Positions 36,304 to 47,848 of a stretch of 64,000 nt of DNA are shown here, one piece after another. Below the pieces are notes generated by a model. The model was not told where the DNA came from. It saw nothing but the letters and a program-made list of their open reading frames with translations, and made no database searches. The DNA is from Carettochelys insculpta (lineage: Eukaryota; Chordata; Testudines; Carettochelyidae), in assembly GCF_033958435.1 (NCBI RefSeq), contig NC_134138.1:11048001-11112000 (forward strand). Direction: 5' to 3'. A program made the position numbers and the translations under genes. Numbering within the stretch: the stretch's first letter is position 1; each line of letters begins with the position of its first letter.

Positions 36304-37325
36304 CTGCTTGAACCTTTCTAGTCCAACACTCTGGCTACGTCTACATGTGCACGCTACATCGAAATAGCTTATTTCGATGTAGCGACATCGAAATAAGCTA
36401 TTTCGATGAATAACGTCTACACGTCCTCCAGGGCTGGCAAAGTCAACGTTCAGCTTCGACGCTGGGCAGCACCACATTGAAATAGGCGCTGCAAGGGAAC
36501 GTCTACACGCCAAAGTAGCACACATCGAAATAAGGGTGCCAGGCACAGCTGCAGACAGGGTCACAGGGCGGACTCAACAGCAAGCTGCTCCCTTAAAGGG
36601 CCCCTCCCAGACACAGTTGCACTAAACAACACAAGATCCACAGAGCCGACAACTGGTTGCAGACCCTGTGCATGCAGCATGGATCCCCAGCTGCAGCAGC
36701 AGCAGCCAGAAGCCCTGGGCTAAGGGCTGCTGCACACAGTGACCATAGAGCCCCGCAGGGGCTGGAGAGAGAGCGTCTCTCAACCCCTCAGCTGATGGCC
36801 GCCATGGCGGACCCCGCTATTTCAATGTTGCGGGACGCGGATCGTCTACACGTGCCCTACTTCAACGTTCAACTTCGAAGTAGGGCGCTATTCCCATCCC
36901 CTCATGGGGTTAGCGACTTCGACGTCTCGCTGCCTAACGTTGATTTCAACTTCGAAATAGCGCCCAACACGTGTAGCTGTGACGGGCGCTATTTCGAAGA
37001 TGGCGCCGCTACTTCGAAGTAGCGTGCACGTGTAGACGCGGCCTCTGTGGTCCAGCAACATCTGTGGTCTGGCATGCTTTTAGATAGCTGGATGACCACT
37101 TATCCTAGGTGTGGCCAAGTTTCCCATGGTCCCATAAAGTCCATTTACAGCCACCAGTCCCAGCTCTCAGTGTTCTGTGCTGTTATTTAGCTGTAATTTA
37201 CCCCTAAATGTCTTATAAGGGCCCAGTAAGCAGTGGAAGTACTGGTAATGCTCTTAGACAATATAGACCTCCCATGGTTCGGCATATTCAGGTCCCAGGG
37301 TTGCTGGCCTTGAGAAGTCACCCTG
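36304..37325 (+). mobile_element. CAGGTTGAACC-type element split by TIR element
   Basis: Left end CTGCTTGAACCTTTCTAGTC and right end GGCCTTGAGAAGTCACCCTG are decayed forms of the ends at 17900-18223 and 49657-49984. The body (GGTGTGGCCAAGTTTCCCAT, GTTCTGTGCTGTTATTTAGC) matches both. Removing the 711-bp insert leaves about 310 bp, the size of the other copies. Confidence 0.75.
36333..37043 (+). mobile_element. 711-bp foldback TIR element, TCT duplication
   Basis: Starts GGCTACGTCTACATGTGCAC and ends GTGCACGTGTAGACGCGGCC, flanked by TCT (36330-36332 and 37044-37046). The first and last 100 or more bases are packed with TTCGAA, ATCGAAAT and CGACG words in inverted arrangement. Positions 36356-36380 and 36384-36408 are near-exact reverse complements. 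CpG content is high, suggesting recent arrival. The central part (36600-36800) is unrelated to the arms. A second copy, inverted, lies at 52092-52773 and is about 9 percent different over the shared middle. No transposase. Confidence 0.85.
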
Positions 37326-37350
37326 TACCAACAGTATATATACAGTACAT

Positions 37351-37397
37351 TTTTGGTGGCTTTATTTACTGGAGTGTAACTTTATGGATCTTAGCAT
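37351..37397 (+). repeat. right copy of 47-bp direct repeat
   Basis: Starts TTTTGGTGGCTTTATTTACT and ends with the same TAACTTTATGGATCTTAGCA stretch as the copy at 36250. Confidence 0.85.
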
Positions 37398-38384
37398 TTG
37401 TATACTTACAGTATGTATACAGTAAACTAACACCTAGCACACATGCATTATCAAAGGCTAATGCTGCTGGAGACAGAGTGGAATATTTCTTCCAGGTTCA
37501 AACATTGCATGATAAGCTAGGTGCAGTATGAGGGTTTAGCCTTCCCCTCATTTTCAGCTCTTGGCCTGTGCTAGAGGCAGGGTAGTAATGTTGTTATGCC
37601 CTGGGTCTGACTATGTAAAATTCGCAACATAACAAATATTTTAGATTCTTTACCAGTATTATAACAGGTGGGCTAGTTAGAACATGTTACTAAAGTTGTA
37701 TAAGAACCCCTTTACAGTAGCTTATAACTTTGCCAAACTTTAGCCATTTGGGCTGAAATGTCCCATTCTGGGTGTCTGATTTTTCCAGGAAGCTTTCAAC
37801 CAAAACACGTCAGCCGTTTCAGAGAACGAGGCTTGGGACCACGCAGTGTTTTGCTTATGTCCAGGACATCTGGCGACCTCTTCTTGCAGAAGTTCTGTCA
37901 AGCACATGATTTGGAGGAGTGACTTGAAATCTGGCAGGAGGAAGGCCTTTACAACAGCAATGTGTCTTCTGCTCTGACTGGAAAAAATTGCCTGGTTTAG
38001 CCATGTGAAAAACCTTTTAAAAACTCAATTTGTACAAGTTTTGTAGAGATTTGCAAAAGTCTTACAGCTTAATTAGCCAAAAACTCTGTCCACGCACCAG
38101 TCTTAAGCTAAAGAGAGCAGAGTAGAACTTTCCCTGCAGTTTCAGTTCCTACTGAAGGAAATGGAAGTTGCTTGAACTGAATACAAGTGGGATGAGAGCT
38201 GGACTTGGGTGAGGAGGGTTGACCAGTGTATATTGGTAAAAGTGTTGGAGGAGGAGCGGGACCCTGGGAGCCAGAGGAGTCTGGATCTGGCTAGACAAGA
38301 TAACAGGGACTAGGAACCAGGGAAGGAAATAATGACAAGGGAGAGGACCGGAAGCAGAGTTCAGACCAGAGCCTGAGATCAGAT
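37398..38384. other. unassigned stretch
   Basis: Nothing recognised. Confidence 0.45.
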
Positions 38385-38471
38385 CATCGAATTATAGGGT
38401 TGGAAGAGACCTCAGGAGTTCATCAAGCCCAAGCCCACTCTGAAAGCCGGATCAGTCCTAACTAAATCAGG
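38385..38471 (-). mobile_element. CR1 3' end scrap
   Basis: Plus strand ATCGAATTATAGGGTTGGAA, then GACCTCAGGAGTTCATCAAG to CTAACTAAATCA, a short minus-strand CR1 3' end. Confidence 0.8.
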
Positions 38472-39659
38472 GTATAGAGACCAGCTGGGCAAGAAGATTG
38501 GAAGCAGGAACCAGGAGGTGGGGAATAAGAGGAGGGGAGACAGGCCTGGCAAGGAGCTGGGATACAGAGAGAGTGTCCTGGGGAAATAATAGTATGTGAT
38601 CTGTAATTAAAGGTTGTGCATAATGTGTACCTTTAAAGGGGCTGAATTAAGGCTGCACATGCAGTATTAATTGTGGTATTTCCTAACTTTTGAATGCTTG
38701 ATCCTGCCATGTTAACAATGGTCTTTTAATAATTTTGGTATAATTATTCTTAATGTGTATAAGTAGTGCCTAGAGGGCCCTATTAGATACAGGGACCTTA
38801 CTGTGTTAGGTGCCATGCAGACATGAAATAAAAAGACAGCCCTGTTCCCAAAAGCTCCGATTCTTGGCTTATTTACAAGACCATTCAGGTGGGGAAAACA
38901 CAAAACAGAGAGGCTGAGGGAACAGAGAGAGAAAAAACAATAACAAGAGGTCCATGGTAAGTAGCAATCCCGGCTGACCTGGTTAGCCATTTTCAGGTGG
39001 CAGAAACTGAGTCACGGAAGCATCACGAGGAATATTTTAAACGGATATTCAGTTTTTGCCAATTTTTCCTATGCATAGTGGCTGTCATGGAAGAAAGTGT
39101 CAGAGAGAAAGTGTGAAGCACCTGTGGGAGAAATTAACACTAAGTCGACCTAGGTTAGGCAACGTCAATTACTTAACTGAAGCTGCCGCCATTAAGGTCA
39201 ACTTACAGTGGTGTCTACACCATGCTATGTTGATGGGAGGCGCATTCCCGCCCACTTACCTTCTGCCTCTCAGGAGCTAGAGTAGAGACAACAACAGGAG
39301 AATGCTTTCCTATTGACTTAGCTTGTGTTCATGAGATCCAGTAAGTCGACACCTTTGGATGGATCTCACTAGTTCTAATTTAGCTGTAAGCAGAGACCAG
39401 CCCAAAGTGTTGGGCAGTAAAGGCAGGGAATGTAGTTAAGAACGCACTAAGATATGACAGACTATGTTGCACAGGTGCTGATTCTGTAGGTGGCCTGGGG
39501 CCAGAGCACCTCTGGAAAAAATAGTGGGTGCTTAACAGCCCTTGGCAGCCAGCTCCCCCCACAACACCTCCCTTCTGCTGGCAGCTCCATTGATCAGCTC
39601 CTGCCCATCGCTGACTGCCCCTCCACCCCATCAGCTGGGTTTTTTTGCAAATAGGCTCT
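38472..39659. other. mostly unassigned stretch
   Basis: A MIR-like scrap (minus) may lie at about 38988-39030. Positions 39140-39360 have AAGTCGACCTAGG and GTAAGTCGACACC in a TIR-like arrangement with GTGTCTACACC inside, probably an older TIR element. Limits not fixed. Confidence 0.35.
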
Positions 39660-40150
39660 GGGAGGGAGGGAAAGGATCTGAGAGGTGGCAGCTCATTGGA
39701 GGGGACAGAGAGAGGCAGGGCAGTAGGAGGGGTCATGGGGGAAGGAGTCAAGGAGGGCAAGGCCTTGGACAGAGGGGGAGCAGGGAGAGACGGTACAGTG
39801 GTGGGAACTAAGGGCAAAGGGTCTGGTAGTGTGAAGGGCTGAGGTGAACAGGGACAGGAAGATGTGGGTGTGGAGGGTGAGGACTTGGTGGAAGGGGCTG
39901 GGTGGGAACAGGGCATCGGATAGATGGGGTGATAAGGTGCAGGACAGAATCGGGTTTTGGAAGAAGGAGTCAGGTCTGGGCAGTGCCTGGCTGGGGTGGA
40001 GGAAGGTAGGAAGAGGTGAGATGGAGGTGAGGATTTGGTAGAAGAGAGAGACAAGGACTGAGGTAGAAAGAGTGGTGAGAGGTGGGACAGGGTCGGGGGG
40101 CTTGAGGGAAGGGGTCAGGTGAAGCAGAGCCTGAGGCAGAGGGGAGGATG
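39660..40150 (+). repeat. G/A-rich degenerate low-complexity tract
   Basis: About 490 bp, strongly purine-biased on the plus strand, with recurring GGGGAAGGAGTCA and GGTGAGGA words at irregular spacing. It creates a long Pro/Ser-rich frame on the minus strand that is compositional. Confidence 0.6.
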
Positions 40151-41517
40151 AGCATCCCTGAGCCCCAGGAGAAGCAGTGTCTTTGCTATGTCATGAAGAG
40201 CCCTAAAGGTGGGAAGGAAATGCGTGTGTTTTATGCACTGAACAAGGATCCAGTGTAAAGATTCAGAGAAAGGCAGCGAGAATCTGAGTAACAAGCCAGG
40301 AACAGGAGCTGACCAAAAACGATGTGAACAAAGTCAAAGGCAAAAAGTAGCTGCAGACGAGGTCAGAGGATGTGAGGTTATTGCTAATGCTGGCAGGAAA
40401 ATGGCATTGCCTTTCTATGGGAAATTCTGTCACTTTGAAATTTGCCAAATTGGCACGAAAAGTCTAAATTCTAAAATTTTCTATGGAATGGAATTTTTTT
40501 AAAAAAGTGCTAAAATGCACTAGAGTTTTCCTGAATCCATTCATTTTCATCAGGTAGCAGCTTTTGTTTTGATAACAGCAAAATATTAAGTAAAATACTA
40601 TATACGTAATTTTGAAGATCTATAACATTACATTCATATTTTAATCCAATATAAATGTAAAAATGATGTGAAAACTACAATGAAAGGTTTCAAAATTATC
40701 AGTTTTGACAATGTTTTGTTTTCTGATAGAAAATGGTTCTGTTGCAAGTTTTCCATCCTTCTCTGCTTATACTAGACAAGATGTGAGAGGATCGGAGTTG
40801 ACCATTGCCTGCATATGTAGCTCTAGGGAGAGGATCAAGTCAAAGGTGACACTCAGATTCTGGAAGAGAAACACTGTTGTTCATGGAGACAAAGGAAAGG
40901 TGCAATGGGGAGAGAGGCATCTGGTTGGACATGTTAAACTGGAAATTGACTGAGATGTGGGATTGTCTGGTGGGATGAGGTAGATTTGTGAGTCACCAGT
41001 ACAAAAGTGGCAGCAAAAAGCTGAAAGAGGAGATGGGAGAAGCCCGGAGATAGGACATGGCAGGATGGAGAAAGAGCCCAAGGCAGATCCTGGTAGGGTC
41101 CTGCTATGGCAAACATTCACCACAGAGCATAGCACCCCTAGTATTGCAGAGACTCTGCTCTTTGGCATCCCCTTAGGCACTGGTTTTGCCAGGGTCTGCC
41201 ATTTCCATGGTCTAGCCCTCCAGCCTGGTCAGCTCTCCGCTCAGACCCCATGTGAGGTTAACAGAAACAAATTACATCTTAATTCAAAATAGCCTCCTGG
41301 GCATTAAAGTCCATACAAAAACCATGAGTCCTTCATAGTGATACAACAGTAAGCCCTGGCGAGGACAGGTTACTTGAGTTAGCGCTGGGACTGCCTTTCC
41401 GTCTGCCCTGGTTTCACCCAACTGGCCCCCAGTAGAAGCAGCGAGGCCTTTATCTGGCCTGTTGGACTCTGATTAGCTCTCCACTTCACTTAGCCATTCT
41501 AGGTGCTAAAATACTAA
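40151..41517. other. unassigned stretch
   Basis: No repeat ends or exon recognised. Confidence 0.45.
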
Positions 41518-41989
41518 CAGTGGTCAGCAACCTTTCAGAGGCAGCATGCTGACATTTGACCTTTCGACCTCTACATATGGTCAGAGTGCTGGCGATATGC
41601 AAGGCACCCCCAATACCCACCTCTGTGGGGGGTGGATGCAAGACAAACCCACCCCTCAGACTCCAGGGATGGGGGTGTGTGGTGCAGGGCTGGGCAGGAC
41701 CAAACCCTACCAGGGTCCCTCTTTGCCCACCCCTATCCCTGTCTCACACTGTGACTTACTCAGGCTGCAAGTCGCCTTCCTGGGCCGGGTGGGGCACAGG
41801 TGGGCGCTGAATGGCCAGATGGTTCCACAGGAAAGGGGCGGGGGCAGGAAGGAGAGACACATGCCTCTGGCTTGCCCGCCCCTCTCTGCTCCCCTTCTGC
41901 ATGGGGGAAGGAGGGGCAAGGCTGAGCTCCCATGAAAAGCAGCTCACACGCCGAGAGTGGCACACATGCTGGCAGTCGCCTGCCCCCTG
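41518..41989. mobile_element. hAT-like element, CAGGGGTCAGCAACC type
   Basis: Starts CAGTGGTCAGCAACCTTTC and ends GCAGTCGCCTGCCCCCTG, decayed forms of the family ends. The subterminal block ATTTGACCTTTCGACCTCT matches the copy at 55388. No clear duplication. Confidence 0.65.
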
Positions 41990-43339
41990 CACTACTCTGG
42001 ATGGATTTGGAAGGGTGATGAGGAGGAGCCACTGAAGGAGCAGTTGGAGAGGTAGGATTAAAGCCAAGAGGAGCCAGCATCACGAGGCAGGATGAGACAT
42101 CCAGAAGAATAACGGGGTGGTGAGAAAATGTCACCTCCTCAGCACCTGAGTGAAAAGAGCCAGACACACATTTTAACGTCGTCATTTCATTCTTGGCTGA
42201 TTAAAAAGAGTCTCCATAGTGAATCCATTAATTTTGCTGCATGTCATGTCTTAAGAAACCTACACACAACAGATTTCAAATAGGCTTGATTCTGTGAACC
42301 GTATGACTTGGTTGTCTTCTGTGGTCTTCCACTTATTGTGGGATCCCACCCTCGGTTCTCAGCAGAGCTAGTTGGGAATTTTTGATGTGAGATTTTCCAC
42401 AGAAAAATGTCAGTTTGCCAAAAATAAATCTTTGTGAGGAAACCCATTGATACATTCTCAGGTCCAGGATGGAATTTCTGGCCAGACAAAGAAAGACCAG
42501 CTCACTGCCATGAAACCTGGTGATTGCAGTTACTCAGGTGACATGTGAGGCTGTTCTCAGGGTTTCTCAGCAAGGGCTGCTTAAGCCCTAGGTCCTCTCT
42601 AGACTTCCCCACCACAACCCCAGCATCTGTAAGGAGCCACATTGCAACAGGTAGTCTGAAGAACTCACTTCCTGTGCAGGATAATTTCATGCTAAGCAGT
42701 TTTCAAACAAACACTACCAGCTTATTACAAAGCATTCACCTCTGTGATCTGGACAGATTTTAGCTATTTAACCGTGTAGTTGCCTTGTTGTTTGCTTATT
42801 GGCTTGAAATGCTGTTGTAACTGCCTACAATCAGGCTTGAACCTGAGACCTGAGGACAGCTACCTCTACTGCTTCAGCTAAACACCAGCTGCTTCTCAGC
42901 TTAGGCTGTAGAGGACACATTCTTCTTCTGTGAAGTGGCCTAGGTACTGCTACATAGGATAGTTAATCGCACATAGGTGGGTGGGTTACACTATGTTGTA
43001 TTACAGTTATTTGTATATATTGCACTATCAACCCTTAGGTAGCAATCAGTATGGGCAGCAGATCTCATCTCCAAGGAGCCTCATCAATATGGGCTGCAAC
43101 AAGGCTTCCCAACTGACCGAACCAACCAACTGGCTGCAGAGGCCAGCAGGCTGACTCTAGCTTGCTGCATAGCTGATCAGTACACAGTTGCCTGCTCCTG
43201 TGTCACCTTGTTTGTCCCTTACACCCAGCCTTTTCTTGGTCCTCTCCACCTCCTTGCTTCCTTCCTTGCTTCTTGCAGTTCCTCCCTCCAGCGTGACCCT
43301 GGCCCCTGGCATTCATTTCCTGCTCTCCAGCTTCTGTTT
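41990..43339. other. unassigned stretch with SINE
   Basis: Apart from the SINE at 42832, nothing recognised. Confidence 0.45.
42832..42960 (-). mobile_element. tRNA-derived SINE
   Basis: Same family as 20326-20472: plus-strand GGCTTGAACCTGAGACCTGA, then GCTTCAGCTAAACACCAGCT and AGTGGCCTAGGTACTGCTAC line up in order. Pol III boxes are on the minus strand. Confidence 0.6.
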
Positions 43340-43640
43340 ACTTCAGCCCATTTCCCCAGTTTGTCCAGATCATTTTGAATTATAACCCTATCCTCGAAAG
43401 CCTTTGCAAAACCCTCCCCACCACATGCAGCTTGGTATCATCCACAAACTTCATAAGCGCCCTCTCTATGCCATTAGCTGAGTCACTGATGTGGATATTG
43501 AATAGAAACTGGTTCCAAAACTGATCTCTGCGGAACCCCACTTGTTTTACCCTTCCAGCACCACTGTGAACCATTGATAACTATTCTCTGGAAATGGTTA
43601 TCCAACCACTTATGCAGCCACCTTATGATAGGCCTTAAAT
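43340..43640 (-). mobile_element. CR1 RT fragment
   Basis: Antisense CR1 reverse transcriptase region (GTATCATCCACAAACTTCAT, then CCACTTATGCAGCCACCTTA). Internal fragment without the 3' end; frames broken. Confidence 0.82.
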
Positions 43641-44451
43641 ATTCAACCAAACAGCAGCGCAGAGGTGAGTTTCAGCCTGGGATAGTGAAATACCCTGCAG
43701 ATGTAACACTGACCATTGGCTGCGCATGGACAGCCCTGGTCACCGCTGGTTCCTCTCTGGCTGGAGAAGGGCCTCTCCCACTTGGTCCTCGTGACTAACC
43801 CAGTTGGTCACTAGCTGAGATCATGCCAAGCTGTGGGAGGAGATGATCCCTCAGCCTCTGGAACTCTGCTCCAGCCTTGGGGGATCTCCAAACCCTGACA
43901 GAAGCTATGCTGGGGGAGGAGCAGACTGCAGCGGGAAGCATCTCTCCCTGAGCTAAGTGTGCTGACTCCCATGGACTTAGAGAGGCAGAAGCAAAGAATC
44001 AAAGCTGGTTTAGCATGCAGTGCCAGACTTTGCTATTAAGCTCATTGGTCTTAGCTTTAATGGGCCCCTTTTGACCCCCCTCCCTGCTGGACTCTCCCCT
44101 GTAACATGCCATGGGGAGGGGATAGAGGCATCATGTGTGGTGGGGAGGACGAGTCATGTGGGAGGGCACGTGGAATGGGGGTTGTGTAGGGCCCCATAAA
44201 TCTAAAGGACATGCCAGCGGATGGACCCTTGTTGTCAGCAGATTGGGAACTTCCTGGTGTATGAGGTACTAGTAATGGAGCTAAAAGCCACCTGCCTCTT
44301 CGTTAAGGCTGCAGTAGATTCATCAAGCCCTAGCCAGACAAGTTGTCACTAAAGAGGGACAGAGTTCTGCTCCAAGCAGGCCTGGCTCGCACAAGCACAG
44401 AGGAATGCGTTGCTCATGAATAACAGCCTGCTTTAGAAAATCTGACCCTTC
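43641..44451. other. unassigned stretch with SINE scrap
   Basis: 44256-44330 resembles the tRNA-derived SINE at 20326 (GGAGCTAAAAGCCACCTGCC and GTTAAGGCTGCAGTAGATTC). The remainder is unrecognised. Confidence 0.4.
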
Positions 44452-44879
44452 GTCCATGTCTACACTAGCCCAAATCTTCGAAATGGCCATGCAAATGGTC
44501 ATTTTGAAGATTACTAATGAGACTCTTAAATGCATATTCAGCTCCTCATTAGCATACTGCTGGCCACAACTCTTTGAAACTGCCACTTTTCACTGCCACG
44601 TGGCTTGTCCAGACAGGGCTCCTTTTCGAAAGGACCCTGGGAACTTCGAAACCCCCTTATTCCTATCTGCAGATAGGAATAAAGGGATTTTGAAGTTGGC
44701 GGGGTCCTTTCCAAAAGGGCCCCTGTCTGGAAGAACCACATGGCAGTGAAAAGCGGCAATTTTGAAGAGCTGTGGCCGGCAGCGTGTTAATGAGGCCCTG
44801 AATATGCATTTCAGCACCTCATTAGTAATTTTCAAGATGGCCATTTATTGCAGAGATTTGGGCTAGTGCAGACGTAGCC
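44452..44879. mobile_element. GTCTACAC-type TIR element
   Basis: Starts GTCCATGTCTACACTAGCCC and ends GGGCTAGTGCAGACGTAGCC. The interior folds back around 44640-44700 (CCTTATTCCTATCTGCAGAT with its complement). Shares arms with the 23973 copy. No intact duplication. Confidence 0.7.
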
Positions 44880-45544
44880 GAATGTTTTACTGTATGCACC
44901 TTCTTCACCGGCAAATTCCTTTGCCGTGTAACTGCCCTGATGTCAGTGACTATAGAGTTCTGGATCTAACGTGAGAGCAGACAGCACCTAGGCGTCAGGG
45001 GCTAGAGGTCACACACGAATAAAGTTGTTGCCATGAAAGACGAGAGGACATCTTTTGGGCAACTCTTTTCTCACATCCTTATTTTCCCTCCCAGTAACTA
45101 AAGCTGCCAGATTTCTGATGGAAAGTGGCAGGAGAGGAAGCCTCTCTCCATTAGTTTGGGTTTTTCGGTTTTTGCAAGGTGCCAAGCAAAACCCCCAAAA
45201 GCACCCTCCTCCCCCCTCAGCCACCTGTGCTGGCTTGCAAAACAAAGAGATTTCTCCGATTTAATCTAAGGACTGAGAAACAATGCTGAACTGATAATGG
45301 GCTAGACAGTGCTTTAGCATCTGGTCCTCTGTAAGGGCTGGTATAGAGCTCCAGAGAGACTCTGGGGAAGGCATCAAACTGGAGAAGTTAGGCCATGCTA
45401 GTTCACTCTGTGCTCCCAGGGGAAAGTCGTCTGCTACTTGTGTCTGAAGATCTACAGACGCTCTGTACTGTAAAAGGATTGGGTACGGGATTATAATGAT
45501 TGTAACTGCCTCTAACTAACAGCAAAGTGTTCTGCCTCCGATAA
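44880..45544. other. unassigned stretch
   Basis: Nothing recognised. Confidence 0.45.
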
Positions 45545-46100
45545 GAATATAAGAATGGTCACACTGGGTCAGACTAAAGGTCCATCTACTCCAATATCCT
45601 GTCTTCTGATGTTGGCCAGTGGTAGGTGCCCCAGATGTATTAAATAGAATAGGTAATCATAGAATCTTAGGGCTGGAAGAGACCTCAGGAGGTCATCGAG
45701 TCCAACCTCCTGCTCAAAGCAGGACCAATCCCAAATAAATCATCCCAGCCAGGACTTTGTTAAGCCGGGACTTAAACATCTGTAGGGATGGAGATTCCAC
45801 CACCTCTCTACATAATGCATTCCAGTACATCACCACCCTCCTAGTAAAATCATCTTTTTCCTAATATTCAGCCTACACCTCCCACATTGTAACTTGAGAC
45901 TATTGCTCTTTGTTCTGCCATTCATTTCTCCAGCCTCTTTAGAACGACTTCCCTCTTTCGTGAAGTTGAAGGCTGCTATCTAATCACCCCTCACTCTTCT
46001 CTTCTGCAAACTAAATAAGCCCAAATCCCTCAGCCTCTCCTCCGAAGTCAAGTGATTCATCAAGTGTTGCCCATTTCCTGCTTCTGATAAAGAGAGGCTA
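45545..46100 (-). mobile_element. CR1 3' end split by a second CR1
   Basis: A CR1 subfamily starting ATAAGAATATAAGAATGGTC on the plus strand runs to 45655 (ATAGGTAATCAT) and resumes at about 46051 (CAAGTGATTCATCAAGTGTT), ending near 46100. Removing the insert restores the expected order of that subfamily. Confidence 0.8.
45656..46050 (-). mobile_element. nested CR1 3' end
   Basis: A different CR1 subfamily, CATAGAATCTTAGGGCTGG through GTGAAGTTGAAGGCTGCTAT to the 5' truncation near 46050. It is inserted in the same orientation inside the first CR1. Confidence 0.88.
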
Positions 46101-46104
46101 GGGA

Positions 46105-47065
46105 CACTCATCTCAGAAAAGATACATTGGTATTGGAAGAGGTTCAGAAAAGGGCAACAAAATGATTAAGGGTTTGGAATGGGAGCCATATGAAGAAAGA
46201 TTAAAAAGACTGGGACTTTCTGGCTTAGAAAAGAGAGGAATAAGGCGGGATATGGTAGAGGTCTACCAAATCATGGCAGGTATGGAAAAAGTCAATAAGG
46301 AAAAGTTATTAATTTGTTCCTATAATATAAAACCTAGGGGTCACCAAATGGAATTAATAGGTAGCAGGTTTAAAACTAACAAAAGGAAGTTTTTCTTCAC
46401 ACAGCACATGGTCGGCCTGTGGAACTCCTTGCCAGATGTTGTGAAGCCCAGGACTTTAACAGGGTTCAAAAAAGAACGAGATAAATTCCTGGAGGGTAGA
46501 TCCTTCTGTGGCTATTAGGTATACTATTATAGGTGTGGGATCACCGGGGGTGCGTCTATGCTTGCATTCCTCTTTCAAAAGAGGTATGCAAATGAGGCAA
46601 TTTGAAATTGCAAATTAGGCAAACAGTTGCATATTTGTACCTCATTTGCATATTCTAATTTTGAAAGTGCTTCTTTCGAAAGGAGAAAACCAGTGTAGAC
46701 ACTTCTCTTTTGAAAGTAAACCCCATCTTCAAAAGAATCCTTCTTCCCATGAAATAAAGAGAAGAAGGATTCTTTTGAAGATGGGTTTACTTTTGAAAGA
46801 GCAGCGTCTACACTGGATTTCTTCTTTCGAAAGACGCTCTTTCGAAATTAGAATATGCAAATGAGGTGCCAAATATGCAAGTTTATACCTCATTTGCATG
46901 CCTCTTTCGAAAGAGGAATGCAAGTGTAGATGCACCCTTGATGATTACCTGTTCTGTTCACTCACTCTGGAGCATCTGGCTTTGGCCACTGTTGGAAGAC
47001 AGGATACTGTGCTATAAGGACCTTTGATTTGACCCAGTATTGCAGTTCATATGCTCTTATGCTAT
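46105..47065 (+). mobile_element. CR1 LINE fragment split by TIR element
   Basis: Plus-strand CR1 C-terminus and 3' end. A 118-codon stretch at 46162-46518 includes RKFFFTQHMVGLWNSLPDVV and ends in a natural-looking stop. The 3' UTR starts before the insert and continues after it at 46938 (TTGATGATTACCTGTTCTG) to GCTCTTATG near 47065. Confidence 0.87.
46548..46937. mobile_element. 390-bp foldback TIR element inside CR1
   Basis: Starts GGGTGCGTCTATGCTTGCAT and ends ATGCAAGTGTAGATGCACCC. Nearly the whole element is one inverted repeat (CCTCTTTCGAAAGAGG, ATGCAAATGAGG and AAGATGGG blocks on both arms). The sequence could form a long hairpin RNA. Flanks CGG and TTG do not match. Confidence 0.85.
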
Positions 47066-47388
47066 GTTCATTCCTCCCCATCCTGGCTAATAGTCAATGG
47101 TGGATCTATCCTCTAGGAAAGTTTCTAGCTCTTTGGGGCTATGTTTACACTACAGAATTATTTTGAAATAATAGCTGTTGTTTCGAAATAACTTTGCAAA
47201 TGTCTACACTACACACACACTATTTTTAAACAAATTCAGAATTGGGGGTGTGTTATTTTCAAATTGGTAAACCTCATTGCAGGAGGAATACTGCCTACTT
47301 TGAAATAACTACTTTGAAATAGTCGCTATTAAGACGCAGAATAGCACCACAATGGCATCCAATGGTACTATTTCGAAATAAGCAGTAT

Positions 47389-47848
47389 GGCTGCGTCTAC
47401 ACTACCCCTCCCTTTTGGAAGGGACATGTAAATGCAGCTGATCAAAAATGCAAATCAGGCACTTATTTAAATATTTAATGACTTATTTGCATATTCCCGC
47501 AGGATCTCGCTTCTGAAAGGGGCTGCTTTTGAAACACAAATGGCCATGTAGATGAGGTTTCTTAGGAAGGAAACTCTGCTTTCAAAAGCACCCTTCTTCC
47601 CAATTTTGGTTTAGAATAGAGGAGAATAAGAAGGGACATGACAGAGGTCTATAAAATCAATTTCCAATTTTGGGGAAAAGGGTATTTTCAAAATAGGGGT
47701 TTTCTTTTGAAAGAACCCTATTTGAAGTGAAATCCCATGGGAGCATGCAAATAAGGTGTGAGATATTTAAATACATGCCTCATTTGCATTTTTGATCAGC
47801 TGAATTTACATGCCCCTTCCAAAAGAGAGCAGTAGTGTAGACGCAGCC
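47389..47848. mobile_element. nested TIR element (second level)
   Basis: Starts GGCTGCGTCTACACTACCCC and ends AGTAGTGTAGACGCAGCC, near-perfect termini. ATGCAGCTGATCAAAAATGC and its complement lie just inside. It interrupts the 47135-47962 element between TATTTCGAAATAAGCAGTAT and TCTTGTATCAGGAATGCTAT. Confidence 0.8.
47610..47662 (+). mobile_element. 53-bp CR1 scrap, innermost layer
   Basis: AGAATAGAGGAGAATAAGAA and GACAGAGGTCTATAAAATCA match CR1 coding sequence just upstream of the C-terminal tail. Flanked by CCCAATTTTGG (47599-47609) and TCCAATTTTGG (47663-47673). Confidence 0.65.

Noticed and set aside
39380..40054. A 224-codon Pro/Ser/Thr-rich frame on the minus strand.
   Set aside because: It lies opposite a purine-rich low-complexity tract with no domain; such tracts lack stop codons by composition.
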